In this document: piece by piece, positions 1 to 9,217 of the stretch
Layout of the letters: each line of letters opens with the position of its first letter
Position numbering within the stretch: the stretch's first letter is position 1
Assembly: GCF_003584565.2 (NCBI RefSeq)
Contig: NZ_CP031010.1
Location: 4,774,001-4,838,000, forward strand
Reading direction: 5' to 3'
DNA: 64,000 nt
DNA from: Alteromonas sp. RKMC-009
GTDB lineage: Bacteria; Pseudomonadota; Gammaproteobacteria; Enterobacterales; Alteromonadaceae
Notes under the pieces: model-generated
Databases searched by the model: none
Told to the model about the DNA's origin: nothing
Seen by the model: only the letters and a program-made list of their open reading frames with translations
Made by a program: the position numbers and the translations under genes

Positions 1-750
1 CCTCACGGCATTATCCTGGTTACCGGTCCTACCGGTTCCGGTAAAAGTACTACCTTGTATGCGGGCTTAACGGAAATCAACTCGAAAGACCGCAACATCC
101 TCACTGTTGAAGATCCTATCGAATTTGATTTACCCGGCATCGGCCAAACTCAGGTAAATCCCCGAGTAGATATGACTTTCGCCCGCGGCCTGCGTGCGAT
201 CCTGCGTCAGGATCCGGACGTGGTGATGGTGGGTGAAATCCGTGATATTGAAACCGCGCAAATTGCGGTTCAGGCCAGTTTAACCGGTCACTTAGTACTT
301 TCAACACTGCACACCAATACCGCTGCCGGTGCCATTACCCGTCTTGAAGACATGGGCATCGAACCGTTTCTGATGTCTTCCAGTTTGCTTGCCGTGCTTT
401 CCCAGCGCCTGGTCAGAACATTGTGTCCTGAATGCCGTATTCCGGTAAAGCCAAACGAACAGCAGGCGGAATTACTGAATCTGCCCGCCGGTGAGCCACT
501 GCCGACCATTTATCAGCCCAAAGGCTGTGCCGCCTGTAATCAAACCGGTTATCGCGGCCGGACAGGTATTCACGAACTGCTGCTGGTTGATGAACCCATC
601 CGCGGCATGATGCACGATGGTAAAGGTGAGCAGGCTATCGAAAAATACATTCGCCAGACCACCCCCAGTATTCGCGAAGACGGCTGCCATAAAGTGCTGG
701 CCGGTAAAACGTCGCTGGAAGAAGTGTTGCGCGTGACCCGCGAGGACTAA
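1..750 (+). CDS. gspE: Type II secretion ATPase GspE (C-terminal part, cut by window edge)
   Basis: This is the C-terminal half of the cytoplasmic ATPase that powers pseudopilus assembly in the type II secretion system. The frame is open from base 1 and has no start in the window. It begins just before the Walker A motif GPTGSGKST (bases 28-54). An Asp-box region and the Walker B stretch [12 protein letters not shown] follow. A four-cysteine zinc site of the GspE/PilB family is present as CPEC followed about 40 residues later by CAAC. The stop is 3 bases before gspF, and the ten genes through gspN run in the canonical order, so this is one operon. The presence of gspF, G and K next to it separates it from the type IV pilus ATPase PilB. 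Confidence 0.97.
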   Translation, partial: PHGIILVTGPTGSGKSTTLYAGLTEINSKDRNILTVEDPIEFDLPGIGQTQVNPRVDMTFARGLRAILRQDPDVVMVGEIRDIETAQIAVQASLTGHLVLSTLHTNTAAGAITRLEDMGIEPFLMSSSLLAVLSQRLVRTLCPECRIPVKPNEQQAELLNLPAGEPLPTIYQPKGCAACNQTGYRGRTGIHELLLVDEPIRGMMHDGKGEQAIEKYIRQTTPSIREDGCHKVLAGKTSLEEVLRVTRED

Positions 751-753
751 TCC

Positions 754-1974
754 ATGGCAGCGTTTTCATACAAAGCGGTAAACGCCAGTGGTCGCAATAA
801 ACAGGGCGTACTTGAAGGCGATAATGCCAGACAGGTACGTCAGCAATTGCGTGAAAAAGGGCTTATCCCCTTAGAAGTTGAACTGGTAGCGGAAAAATCC
901 GGCGGGAAATCACAGGGCTTTTCTCTGTTCCGTCCGCGTATTTCAGCCGCGGATCTGTCGTTGATCACCCGTCAGCTCTCTACCCTCATTGAATCTGCCC
1001 TGCCTATCGAAGAAGCGTTACTGGCGGTGGCGGAACAAAGTGAAAAACCCCGTCATAAAAATATGATGATGGCAGTTCGTAGTAAAGTAGTGGAAGGTCA
1101 TGGTCTTGCAGATGCCATGAACCAGTTCCCCGGGGTGTTCGACGAACTCTACCGCGCTATGGTGGCAGCCGGTGAAAAATCCGGTCACCTTGACGTAGTA
1201 TTAAACCGTCTTGCCGATTACACGGAACGAAGACAGCAAACCCGTAGTCAGATAACCCAGGCGCTGGTGTACCCGTCCATTATGCTGGTGTTTGCCATTG
1301 GTGTTATTTCACTGCTGCTGACCATAGTCGTGCCTAAAATTGTGGGTAACTTTACAAACATGGGGCAGGAGCTGCCGGCCATCACTCAGTTTCTTATCGA
1401 TTTGAGTGAATGGATGCAGAGTTACGGTCTGATTGTTTTACTGCTGATTTTCATTCTGATTGCCGCAGGTAACCGGCTTGTGCAACAGCCTGCCATGAAG
1501 TTGAAATATCATCAGTTAATATTACGCTTACCCGTGGTCGGAAAAGTCAGTAAAAGCCTGAATACCGCGAGGTTTGCCCGCACATTGAGTATTTTGACAT
1601 CCAGTGCGGTTCCGCTGCTTGAAGCCATGCGCATTTCAGCGGATGTGCTGCAAAATCAGCATATCAAGAATCAAATAAACGAAGCGGCGGTCAATGTAAA
1701 AGAAGGCAGCAGCTTACGGGCAGCGCTGGATAACACCAGGATGTTTCCTCCGATGATGATGCACATGATTGCATCCGGCGAGAAATCCGGTGAATTACAA
1801 CAAATGCTGGGCCGCGCTGCGGATAACCAGGAACGGGAATTTGAGACACAGGTCAGTATTTCCCTGAAAATTTTTGAACCTATGTTGATTGTGGTGATGG
1901 CTCTTGTGGTGCTGTTCATTGTAATGGCCATCCTGCAACCGATTTTAGCTATGAACAAAATGGTGAATATCTAA
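754..1974 (+). CDS. gspF: Type II secretion inner-membrane platform protein GspF
   Basis: This 406-residue polytopic inner-membrane protein is thought to couple the GspE ATPase to pseudopilus assembly. Two T2SSF repeats are visible. The first, around residues 70-190, contains LSLITRQLSTLIESALPIEE and the glycine-rich AAGEKSGHL. The second, around residues 270-400, contains a matching TARFARTLSILTSSAVPL and ASGEKSGEL. Hydrophobic segments lie near residues 170-200, 220-240 and 375-400. The length matches the family (about 400-410 residues). The start ATG is 3 bases after the gspE stop, and the stop overlaps the gspG ATG by one base, which suggests translational coupling. Confidence 0.97.
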   Translation: MAAFSYKAVNASGRNKQGVLEGDNARQVRQQLREKGLIPLEVELVAEKSGGKSQGFSLFRPRISAADLSLITRQLSTLIESALPIEEALLAVAEQSEKPRHKNMMMAVRSKVVEGHGLADAMNQFPGVFDELYRAMVAAGEKSGHLDVVLNRLADYTERRQQTRSQITQALVYPSIMLVFAIGVISLLLTIVVPKIVGNFTNMGQELPAITQFLIDLSEWMQSYGLIVLLLIFILIAAGNRLVQQPAMKLKYHQLILRLPVVGKVSKSLNTARFARTLSILTSSAVPLLEAMRISADVLQNQHIKNQINEAAVNVKEGSSLRAALDNTRMFPPMMMHMIASGEKSGELQQMLGRAADNQEREFETQVSISLKIFEPMLIVVMALVVLFIVMAILQPILAMNKMVNI

Positions 1975-2408
1975 TGAGAAAAATGAGAAGACATGCCGGT
2001 TTTACCCTGATTGAAGTCATGATCGTACTGGTGATCATCGGCATCATCGCTTCAATGGTATTACCCAACGTTATCGGCAATCAGGAAATCGCTCAGAAGA
2101 AAAAAGCAGCGGTAGACATTCAGCAGCTTGAAGGTGCTATTGCCATGTATAAAATGCAGGCAAACCGCTTCCCGACCACGGAACAGGGCCTTGAAGCACT
2201 GGTTCAGGCTCCGACTATCGAACCCATTCCGAAAAACTATCCCAAAGGCGGCATCATTCAGCGCCTGCCGGAAGATCCCTGGGGCAATCCTTACCAGTTC
2301 ATGAGCCCGGGCGAAATGGGCGACTACGACATTTACTCTAACGGTCCTGACGGCGAACCGGGTACAGATGATGACATCGGTACATGGAACGTAAACGAAT
2401 ACCTGTAA
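1974..2408 (+). CDS. gspG: Major pseudopilin GspG
   Basis: This is the major pseudopilin that forms the body of the type II secretion pseudopilus. The N-terminus has a short basic leader, then the prepilin peptidase site G/FTLIE (residue 10 onward) and a hydrophobic helix VMIVLVIIGIIASMVLP. The C-terminal part has the conserved GspG features: the RFPTTEQGLEALV region, DPWGNPYQF, and the acidic calcium-binding loop NGPDGEPGTDDDIGTW. At 144 residues it is normal for the family. The start overlaps the gspF stop. Cleavage and N-methylation by the prepilin peptidase are expected; that gene is not in the window. Confidence 0.98.
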   Translation: MRKMRRHAGFTLIEVMIVLVIIGIIASMVLPNVIGNQEIAQKKKAAVDIQQLEGAIAMYKMQANRFPTTEQGLEALVQAPTIEPIPKNYPKGGIIQRLPEDPWGNPYQFMSPGEMGDYDIYSNGPDGEPGTDDDIGTWNVNEYL

Positions 2409-2419
2409 CGACTACGTGC

Positions 2420-3058
2420 ATGAAACAGCCCCGGCATACATTACAGCGGCATTTGCAGTGCGGGTTTACGTTACTCGAACTGATGCTGGTAATGGCATTA
2501 ATGGGGCTGGCTGCCACTTATGTGGTATTCAATGTTTTTACTGTCAGTCAGTCTGATCAATTAAAAAAAGAAGCTCAGCGCCTGCAAGTGCTGGTTGATA
2601 TGGCCAGCGACTATGCAGTACTGAACCAGCGCCAGTTGGGATTACGCATCGGGCAGGCGGATCATGAATACTATTTTGTGTTTCTGAACGACGAAGACGA
2701 ATGGCAAAAAATCGATGATGAGAAGCTGTACGCGCCTCATACCCTCGCGGAACCTTTCACCTTTGCACTGAACCTGGACGATCTTCCCTGGGATACAGAA
2801 GATCAGTTATTCGACCGTGAAGTATTCGATGAAAATTTCTCACTGGATGACGCCGGTGTGGAAATCGGAAACGAGGAAGATAAAAAGTTGCCGCCTCCGC
2901 AGGTTCTGATTATGTCCAGTGGTGAAGTCACGCCGTTTACCCTGGTGTTCAGCTATGAACCCTCATTCAGCACCGACGCACCGGCGTATTTTCAGTTATT
3001 AAATCAGGATGTGCCGCCGCTTACGCTTAATGGTCCGCTGGAGCAGCCACCAGAATGA
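2420..3058 (+). CDS. gspH: Minor pseudopilin GspH
   Basis: This is a minor pseudopilin of the type II secretion pseudopilus. The prepilin cleavage site and helix are clear: CG/FTLLELMLVMALMGLAAT. The ATG at 2420 is preferred over the one at 2384. The upstream start would run through the end of gspG and would add 12 residues unlike a leader. The chosen start gives a leader MKQPRHTLQRHLQCG of normal pseudopilin type. The middle of the protein is unusually acidic (the DDLPWDTEDQLF and EIGNEEDKK stretches). The C-terminus overlaps the gspI start by 4 bases. GspH proteins are poorly conserved after the helix, so position in the operon carries much of the assignment. Confidence 0.93.
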   Translation: MKQPRHTLQRHLQCGFTLLELMLVMALMGLAATYVVFNVFTVSQSDQLKKEAQRLQVLVDMASDYAVLNQRQLGLRIGQADHEYYFVFLNDEDEWQKIDDEKLYAPHTLAEPFTFALNLDDLPWDTEDQLFDREVFDENFSLDDAGVEIGNEEDKKLPPPQVLIMSSGEVTPFTLVFSYEPSFSTDAPAYFQLLNQDVPPLTLNGPLEQPPE

Positions 3059-3522
3059 TTACACCGGTAAAACAACGGGGTATGACCCTGTTTGAAGTTA
3101 TGGCGGCGCTGGTGATTTTTGCACTGGCCGGTACTGCGGTAATGAAATCAGCAGCGGAACATCTGAGCAGCGTGAGCAGAGTGGAAGAAACCACTTTTGC
3201 TACCTGGGTGGCCAATAACCGCTTAAATGAAATGAAACTCACCGGCAAATGGCCGCCTGCGAATAACGCTAAAGGCACCATGGATATGGCGGATCGTACC
3301 TGGTACTGGCAGCAGAAAGTTACCAAAACCACTGATAACGATTTACGTGCCGTTGAAGTCACCGTCGGGCTGGACGATCAATACGAATTTTTTGAAACCT
3401 CGGTGACCACCTTTGTGGCAAAACCTGCTGAAATTGCAGCAACAGCCGGATCATCAAACTCCCGCGCCAACGGAACCAGCGGAACCAGCAGCGCCTCAGA
3501 CGATGATAACGGGACACCATGA
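3055..3522 (+). CDS. gspI: Minor pseudopilin GspI
   Basis: This is a minor pseudopilin that, in characterised systems, forms the pseudopilus tip with GspJ and GspK. The leader ends at RG and is followed by MTLFEVMAALVIFALAG, with Met rather than Phe at mature position 1 and the conserved Glu at position 5. The family features NRLNEMKL and WYWQQKV are present. The last 30 or so residues form a Ser/Gly/Asn/Thr-rich low-complexity tail (SSNSRANGTSGTSSASDDD) not usual for GspI. It overlaps gspH and gspJ by 4 bases each. Confidence 0.95.
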   Translation: MITPVKQRGMTLFEVMAALVIFALAGTAVMKSAAEHLSSVSRVEETTFATWVANNRLNEMKLTGKWPPANNAKGTMDMADRTWYWQQKVTKTTDNDLRAVEVTVGLDDQYEFFETSVTTFVAKPAEIAATAGSSNSRANGTSGTSSASDDDNGTP

Positions 3523-4151
3523 TGCAACGGGGATTCACGCTGGTTGAAATACTCATTGCCATCGCTATCTTTGCCTTTATCGGCGTGGCGTCTACGGCAG
3601 TGCTGACCACGGTTATCGACAGCGATGAACTGTCTTCTGCCCGGTTCGAAAAGTTTCAGCGCCTGCAACGCGCTGTCACCACCATCGAGCGGGATATGCA
3701 GCAGGCTGTGCCGCGGGCAGTACGCACCGACGGTCAGGCAAACACCATTGTTATGCGTGGCGGTGAGTCAGATGAAAGCGATAATGACGGCCTCGCTTTT
3801 GTGCGCAGCGGCTGGCAAAACCCGCAAATGATGTTGCCGCGAAGCACTCTGCAGGCCGTGGCCTACCGTGTAAGAGACGGCAAACTGGAACGGCTGTACA
3901 CCAATTACGTGGATAATGTAGTGGGCACAGAGCCGAAAGTGCGCGTGCTGCTGGAAGATATCAGCGAATTTAAAATTGAATTTATTGCCGATATTGATGA
4001 AGAAGAAAACTCCCTGTCAGACAACGACGAACTGAACTGGCGTGAGAGTTTTGTCGGAGCCACCCTGCCCAAAGCCATCGCGTTTGAATTTGTCAGCGAT
4101 GATTTTGGCCGCATCCGCCGTGAATTTACCCTCAGCGGAGCCAGCTTATGA
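3519..4151 (+). CDS. gspJ: Minor pseudopilin GspJ
   Basis: This is a minor pseudopilin of the type II secretion tip complex. The leader MMQRG precedes FTLVEILIAIAIFAFIGVAS. The family pattern FEKFQRLQRAVTTIERDM follows the helix, and AVAYRV and the C-terminal FGRIRREFTL are typical of GspJ. At 210 residues it has normal length. It is translationally coupled to gspI and gspK through 4-base overlaps. Confidence 0.96.
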   Translation: MMQRGFTLVEILIAIAIFAFIGVASTAVLTTVIDSDELSSARFEKFQRLQRAVTTIERDMQQAVPRAVRTDGQANTIVMRGGESDESDNDGLAFVRSGWQNPQMMLPRSTLQAVAYRVRDGKLERLYTNYVDNVVGTEPKVRVLLEDISEFKIEFIADIDEEENSLSDNDELNWRESFVGATLPKAIAFEFVSDDFGRIRREFTLSGASL

Positions 4152-5140
4152 AGGGGCTTCAAAAGCAGCGTGGCGTAGCACTTATCATCGTATTTATGAT
4201 TGTCGCTATCGTCGTGGTTATAGCTACAGACATGGGCTCCCGCCTGCAAATACAAATTCAGCGGGCTGCTAACTTAAAAGATAACAATCAGGCTTACTGG
4301 TATGCCATGGGAGCAGAAGCCTTTGCCCGCAAGTCGATTAAAACCATTTTTGATGAAACCGGCGATAAAATTGTCATTACCCAGCCCTGGTCGCAAAAAT
4401 TTGCTTATCCGCTCGACAATGGCGGCATTGAGGCGCAGCTGGAGGACGCCCAAAGCTGCTTCAACCTGAATGCGCTGGGTGAAAGTGACGATAACAACAA
4501 TCAGAGCAGTGCGACGCAAACAACTGAAGTCATGGAAGCTTTCGGTCGTATGCTCGAGGCCACCGGAGATAACATCGACAATTACACCGCAGAAACTGTC
4601 CGCGACAGTCTGGCTGACTGGCTCGACAGCGATTCACGCATGCGTACCTACGGTGCTGAAGACAGTGAATATGAAAGTCGTGAGCATCCTTATCTGGCTG
4701 CCAACAGCTTAATGACCAATCAATCGGAGCTGAGGCTTATAAACGGTGTCAGCCCGGTGTGGTTAAATGCTATTCTGCCTCTTGTGTGCGTGCTGCCGGA
4801 AGATACCGCTCTGGCTATCAATGTGAATACGCTCACAGAAGAGCGGGCGGCTATTCTGGCGGGACTCACCGGACTGGATATGTCTCAGGCCACCAGCCTT
4901 ATCAGCAGCCGGCCACAGGATGGCTGGGCCGACGTTGACAGTTTTCTGGGTGAGCCCGTGCTGGCGGCACTGGATTTAAGTGATGAACAGCGGAGCTGGT
5001 TCACCGTGACCACCGGATATTTTATTTTGCATACGAAGACCAGCTACAATAAAGCCACTTTTTCGCTCAGTACGCTGTTTAAAGCTCAGGGTGGAGAGAA
5101 CGTAAGCGTTATCCGACGTGAATTTGGAGGAGTAAAGTAA
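4148..5140 (+). CDS. gspK: Tip pseudopilin GspK
   Basis: This is the large minor pseudopilin that caps the pseudopilus. The leader KQRG is followed by VALIIVFMIVAIVVVIATD, which lacks the Glu at mature position 5, as is known for GspK. The protein contains the CFNLNAL segment and a helix-hairpin-helix-like segment (VNVNTLTEERAAILAGL) as in characterised GspK proteins. At 330 residues it is of usual size. Its stop overlaps the gspL ATG by one base. Confidence 0.96.
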   Translation: MKGLQKQRGVALIIVFMIVAIVVVIATDMGSRLQIQIQRAANLKDNNQAYWYAMGAEAFARKSIKTIFDETGDKIVITQPWSQKFAYPLDNGGIEAQLEDAQSCFNLNALGESDDNNNQSSATQTTEVMEAFGRMLEATGDNIDNYTAETVRDSLADWLDSDSRMRTYGAEDSEYESREHPYLAANSLMTNQSELRLINGVSPVWLNAILPLVCVLPEDTALAINVNTLTEERAAILAGLTGLDMSQATSLISSRPQDGWADVDSFLGEPVLAALDLSDEQRSWFTVTTGYFILHTKTSYNKATFSLSTLFKAQGGENVSVIRREFGGVK

Positions 5141-6333
5141 TGGAACAATTACTGGTCAGGCTGGGCTCCCGGCATGAAGATCCGGTGCAGTGGCTGGTAT
5201 GGTCGGGCGGTGAACAGGAGATCATTGCGTCCGGCGAATTACCTGATGCCTCGCAACTTACCACCCTGAAGGAACGCGCAGGCCAACGTGCCGTTATTGC
5301 TCTGGCACCTGCCAGTGACGTGTTATTGCGTTGGGTGACACTTCCTCCCCGCGCCAGCCGTAAAGTACTCACCGCAATCCCTTTCATGCTGGAAGATGAG
5401 CTGGCACAGGATATCCACAAACAGTTTTTTGCCATGGGTCCGAAAAAAGGTGACCAGCAGGCAGTTGCTGTTGTCAGCCGTGAGAAAATGGATGAATGGC
5501 AACAATGGCTGAGTGACGCAGGGTTATTTTGCGACAAACTCATTCCTGATGTTCTGGCTGTACCCCATACGCCGGGTGCCTGGAGCGTACTGACTATCGG
5601 TGATGCATTGCTGGTCCGTGAAGACGAATGGCAGGGGATGCAGGGGGAACTGAGCTGGTTGCTTCCGGCGTTCGCAAGCCAGTTACGTCGTTCAGATACC
5701 CTGGTGCCGGTGAAAAACTATTCCGACATCGATTTAGTCTCAGTACCAAATGCAGATATCCAGCAAACAGAGCTGGAATTGCCCATGCACATACTGGCAA
5801 CGGAAGCCGTTAAGACAGACTTTAATCTGTTTCAGGGCGATTACCGCATTAAACGTAAAAAGGCCGGTCAGTGGCATCAGTGGCGGGTCGCCGCAGTACT
5901 GGCGGTTGTCGCTCTTACCACCAGCCTCATTGACAAAGGCGTGAGTATTTATCAGCTCAAGCAGGAAAATGCCCGCCTGAGTGCACAAATCGATCAGGTT
6001 GTTAAGGCCGGATTTCCCGGGCTGGGTCCTTACCGGGATCTCAGGCTGAAGATCCGCAGTGAAATGGCATCAATGGAACAGGGAGGCGGTGGCGCTTCCA
6101 TGCTGGTGATGATGGATCAGCTCACTAATGCGTTCTCCTCATCACAAATCAAACCGCAAACGTTGCGTTTTGATGCCTCAAGAACGGAAATCCGTATGCA
6201 GGCACAGGGCAGAAATTTTGAGTCGCTGGAGCAGTTCCGCAGGCAGGCTGAGACCGCCGGATTCGAAATAGAGCAGGGTGCAATTAATAACCGCGATGAT
6301 ATGGTCATCGGTACAGTCGCGATACGGGGTTGA
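5140..6333 (+). CDS. gspL: Type II secretion inner-membrane protein GspL
   Basis: This single-span inner-membrane protein links the cytoplasmic ATPase GspE to GspM and the platform. The cytoplasmic actin-like part (residues 1-230) includes VLLRWVTLPPRASRKVLTAIP and the LEDELAQD element found in GspL. One membrane helix lies near residues 250-270 (VAAVLAVVALTTSLI), followed by a coiled stretch and a ferredoxin-like periplasmic domain. At 397 residues it has normal length. It follows gspK with a one-base overlap. Confidence 0.96.
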   Translation: MEQLLVRLGSRHEDPVQWLVWSGGEQEIIASGELPDASQLTTLKERAGQRAVIALAPASDVLLRWVTLPPRASRKVLTAIPFMLEDELAQDIHKQFFAMGPKKGDQQAVAVVSREKMDEWQQWLSDAGLFCDKLIPDVLAVPHTPGAWSVLTIGDALLVREDEWQGMQGELSWLLPAFASQLRRSDTLVPVKNYSDIDLVSVPNADIQQTELELPMHILATEAVKTDFNLFQGDYRIKRKKAGQWHQWRVAAVLAVVALTTSLIDKGVSIYQLKQENARLSAQIDQVVKAGFPGLGPYRDLRLKIRSEMASMEQGGGGASMLVMMDQLTNAFSSSQIKPQTLRFDASRTEIRMQAQGRNFESLEQFRRQAETAGFEIEQGAINNRDDMVIGTVAIRG

Positions 6334-6335
6334 TC

Positions 6336-6806
6336 ATGAAGTTAATGGATAAATACCGTGCATTGAGTGAGCGTGAGCAGCGCCTGGTGATCATTACCGG
6401 TGTGGTCATGATTATCGCAATGTTCTACTGGCTGATCTGGCAACCCTTATCTGACGGATTAGCGCAGGAGAAAGCCCGTCTTGATAACCAGCAGGAGTTG
6501 CTGCTGTGGGTGCAGGAGAATGCAAACCGTGCACAACAACTTCGTCGCAGCGGCGGGATTAAAACCTTCAATGGCTCACTGCCACAGGCGGTCAATACTA
6601 CCTCGGCCCGTTTTAAAATCGCCATAGCCCGTATGCAGCCCCAGGACGAACAGATTCAGGTGACGGTGGATGAAGCGCCGTTCAATGATGTGCTGGCATG
6701 GCTGCAGACCATGGAAGAAATGGGGATCCTCATTCTTCAGGCAGATCTGGCCGAAGGGAACGCCCCCGGCATGATCCGCATTCGTCGACTGCAATTGGGT
6801 AAATAA
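6336..6806 (+). CDS. gspM: Type II secretion protein GspM
   Basis: This is a small bitopic inner-membrane protein that dimerises with GspL. It shows the N-terminal LSEREQRLVIITGVVMIIAMFYWLIWQPL pattern: a conserved cytoplasmic REQR followed by one membrane helix. A short coiled stretch and a ferredoxin-like periplasmic domain come next. The ATG at 6336 is chosen, 2 bases after the gspL stop; the only start further upstream is a TTG overlapping that stop. It ends on the first base of gspN. Confidence 0.95.
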   Translation: MKLMDKYRALSEREQRLVIITGVVMIIAMFYWLIWQPLSDGLAQEKARLDNQQELLLWVQENANRAQQLRRSGGIKTFNGSLPQAVNTTSARFKIAIARMQPQDEQIQVTVDEAPFNDVLAWLQTMEEMGILILQADLAEGNAPGMIRIRRLQLGK

Positions 6807-7561
6807 TGAAATCGAAAATACTCTGGACCCTCGCCGCTGTTTTTGTGTTTCTTTTCTTTGTGGTGGCTTACATGCCCGCCGTCCACCTTATACAGAGTCA
6901 GACACTCCCTAAAGGCGTAAAGATTTATGGTGTCAGCGGTACTGTCTGGCACGGTAAAGCGCAGGCGGTGGTTGTAGAAGGCATTCCGGTAACCAACGTG
7001 GAATGGGATATTGCGGGCTTACCCATGCTGATTGGCAGCGTGCACGCCGATATTAAAGGCGGCAATTTACGTGATTCCGACGAAGTGTCGTTTAAAGGCG
7101 AACTGCGCACCAGCCTGCTGAATCCTGAAACCGTGGAGTCGGACGACTTTTTGCTGTTTCTGCCGGTAGACCGTGTGTTAGCGGAAGTGCAACTGCCACT
7201 GCCGGTTAACGCCGGCGGCCGGTTCAGAGCCAGAGTCGAAGCCTTATCGTTCGGCCCCGACTGCAATGAACTCACAGGCTTCGGCGACTGGCTGAATGCC
7301 ACTGTAGCCGGCACCCGAGGCCCCATCGACTTTGGTAACTATTCCGCACAGCTACGCTGCGTAGGGAAAGGTATCGGTATTACCGTTAAAGAGCCCAACA
7401 TGCTGGGTCTCTCTCTGGATGCGATCCTGGAACAGGGTTTTTCAAACTTCTCAATTAAAGGCAAGTTTAAACCCGACCCGTCATTACCTGAAGAAGTGCA
7501 TCAGGCCGCAGCCATTTTCGGCGCGCCCGGTCCTGACGGGTATACTGAAATTCAGCTTTAA
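6806..7561 (+). CDS. gspN: Type II secretion protein GspN
   Basis: This is a 251-residue protein with one N-terminal membrane helix (ILWTLAAVFVFLFFVVAYMP) and a periplasmic part containing YGVSGTVWHGKA and VEWDIAGLPML, typical of GspN. GspN is a non-essential component in the T2SS of many proteobacteria and its role is not well defined. It is the last gene of the operon, overlaps gspM by one base, and is followed by a hairpin at 7579-7605. Confidence 0.95.
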   Translation: MKSKILWTLAAVFVFLFFVVAYMPAVHLIQSQTLPKGVKIYGVSGTVWHGKAQAVVVEGIPVTNVEWDIAGLPMLIGSVHADIKGGNLRDSDEVSFKGELRTSLLNPETVESDDFLLFLPVDRVLAEVQLPLPVNAGGRFRARVEALSFGPDCNELTGFGDWLNATVAGTRGPIDFGNYSAQLRCVGKGIGITVKEPNMLGLSLDAILEQGFSNFSIKGKFKPDPSLPEEVHQAAAIFGAPGPDGYTEIQL

Positions 7562-7578
7562 GCTGTTTAAAAAGCAAG

Positions 7579-7605
7579 GCCCCGGACGTCACATGACTCC
7601 GGGGC
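7579..7605. terminator. Hairpin between gspN and the aldehyde dehydrogenase gene
   Basis: A perfect 8-bp stem (GCCCCGGA / TCCGGGGC) encloses an 11-base loop between two convergent genes. On the minus strand the stem is followed by a CTTGCTTTTT tract, so it fits an intrinsic terminator for the aldehyde dehydrogenase gene. On the plus strand the trailing sequence is less T-rich, so termination of the gsp operon here would be weaker. Confidence 0.65.
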
Positions 7606-7645
7606 TAATTCATATTCAGGCCTGATTTTTGGCCGTCAAACTGGT

Positions 7646-9022
7646 CTATTCAGCGATGAATATCGTTTTTTCGTTAACGAATTCACGCATACCGAATCCG
7701 CCGTGTTCACGGCCGTAACCGCTGTCTTTCACACCGCCAAATGGCAGGTTAGGCTGTGCCAGTGAATAACCATTAATGTTCACCATACCCGTATCGAACT
7801 CTTCACGGGCCAACCGGATAGCTTTCTCTTTATCCGTGGTGAAGATACCGCCGCCCAGGCCGTAACGGGAGTCATTGGCAATGCGCATGGCATCCGCATC
7901 GTTTTTCGCACGGATAAATGATGCCACAGGGCCAAACAGTTCATCATCATACGCTGGCATGCCCGGTTTGATATTTTCCAGAATAGTGACGGGATAGAAC
8001 CAACCCGTGGAGTCAGGGATTTCGCCGCCTAATGTGACCGTGGCACCGTTTTTCACTGACTCCTCAACCTGCTCGTGCAACTTGTCACGCAAATCTTCAC
8101 GGGCCATTGGGCCAAGATCGGTTTCAGGATCGGTGGGGTCGCCCACTTTCAACGCTTTAAATGCAGCGACGAATTTCTCACGGAAATCGTCATAAACACT
8201 GTCGACAATGATAAAACGCTTAGCCGCCACACACGTCTCGCCGTTATTAACGATTCGCCCCTGAACACAGGCTTCCACCGCGGTATCGATATCAGCATCA
8301 GATAACACCACAAAGGCATCGTTACTACCCAGTTCCAGCACGGTTTTTTTCGACAGACCGGCTGCGGTTTCTGCAACAGTTTTACCTACGTTATCGCTGC
8401 CAGTGAAAGTCACGCCGCGCACCTTATCGTGCTCAATGAGCTTGCTGGCAGTTTTGCCGTCAATCAGTAATGACTGGTACACATTTTCCGGAAAACCGGC
8501 GTCCAGATACAGTTTCTCAATAAACTCTGCCATGCCAAACACATTGGCGGCATGCTTCATCACCGTTGTATTGCCCGCCATCACATTGGCTGCGCTGTAA
8601 CGGATGACCTGATAAAGGGGGAAGTTCCAGGGCTGAATACCCAGAATAACGCCAATCGGCTGATAGGTAATAATGGCGCTGCCACCGTCATATACCCGGT
8701 TTTCATCTTCCAGCACCTTTTCGCCGTTTTCAGCGGTGTAGCGACAAATAGAAGCACAGAGCGCAATTTCCTGCTTACCGTGTTCAGTCACCTTACCCAT
8801 TTCTTTGGTCATCAAATCAAGAATGGTGTCCGCGTTATTCTCAATCTGATCAGCGAGGTTATTCATCAATTTAGCCCGCTCGTCGAAACTGGTCTTCTTC
8901 CATGACAGAAAGGCTTCATGGGCATTATCAACGGCTTGATTCGCGTCCGCTTCGGACATCAGCGTATATTCGGCAACGGTTTCTTCTGTTGCAGGATTAA
9001 TCGTTTGTACTTTATCAGACAT
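7646..9022 (-). CDS. NAD(P)-dependent aldehyde dehydrogenase, succinate-semialdehyde dehydrogenase-like
   Basis: This enzyme would oxidise an aldehyde to its acid. It has the complete ALDH fold signature: PWNFP (Asn at about residue 133), the catalytic general base in LELGSND (Glu 230) and the nucleophile in NNGETC (Cys 264). At 458 residues it matches the shorter succinate-semialdehyde dehydrogenase subgroup (Sad/YneI-like), and the C-terminal PFGGVKDSGYGREHGG is typical of that group. The ATG at 9022 follows a plausible ribosome site. There is no gabT or other pathway partner nearby, so the physiological substrate is not shown by context. Confidence 0.88.
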   Translation of the reverse strand: MSDKVQTINPATEETVAEYTLMSEADANQAVDNAHEAFLSWKKTSFDERAKLMNNLADQIENNADTILDLMTKEMGKVTEHGKQEIALCASICRYTAENGEKVLEDENRVYDGGSAIITYQPIGVILGIQPWNFPLYQVIRYSAANVMAGNTTVMKHAANVFGMAEFIEKLYLDAGFPENVYQSLLIDGKTASKLIEHDKVRGVTFTGSDNVGKTVAETAAGLSKKTVLELGSNDAFVVLSDADIDTAVEACVQGRIVNNGETCVAAKRFIIVDSVYDDFREKFVAAFKALKVGDPTDPETDLGPMAREDLRDKLHEQVEESVKNGATVTLGGEIPDSTGWFYPVTILENIKPGMPAYDDELFGPVASFIRAKNDADAMRIANDSRYGLGGGIFTTDKEKAIRLAREEFDTGMVNINGYSLAQPNLPFGGVKDSGYGREHGGFGMREFVNEKTIFIAE

Positions 9023-9217
9023 GCTCTGTCTCCTGTTTTCAACATGGACAGAAGGCGGTGCAAAGGTGAGGCCAGGGAAAGATTAAATTATTAAATTGAT
9101 TTATTTTCAGCCAGTTAGCGTTTAGGGAGAGGCAATCATCATCAAAGGCAAGTGATAAGCAATTATCAGATAAGGAATTTTTTTCACATCCGTTTAAGTA
9201 AACTTTCCAGCGGTTTA

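Noticed and set aside
2384..2419. Earlier ATG for gspH at 2384
   Set aside because: It would overlap gspG by 25 bases and add residues unlike a prepilin leader; the ATG at 2420 gives a normal leader.
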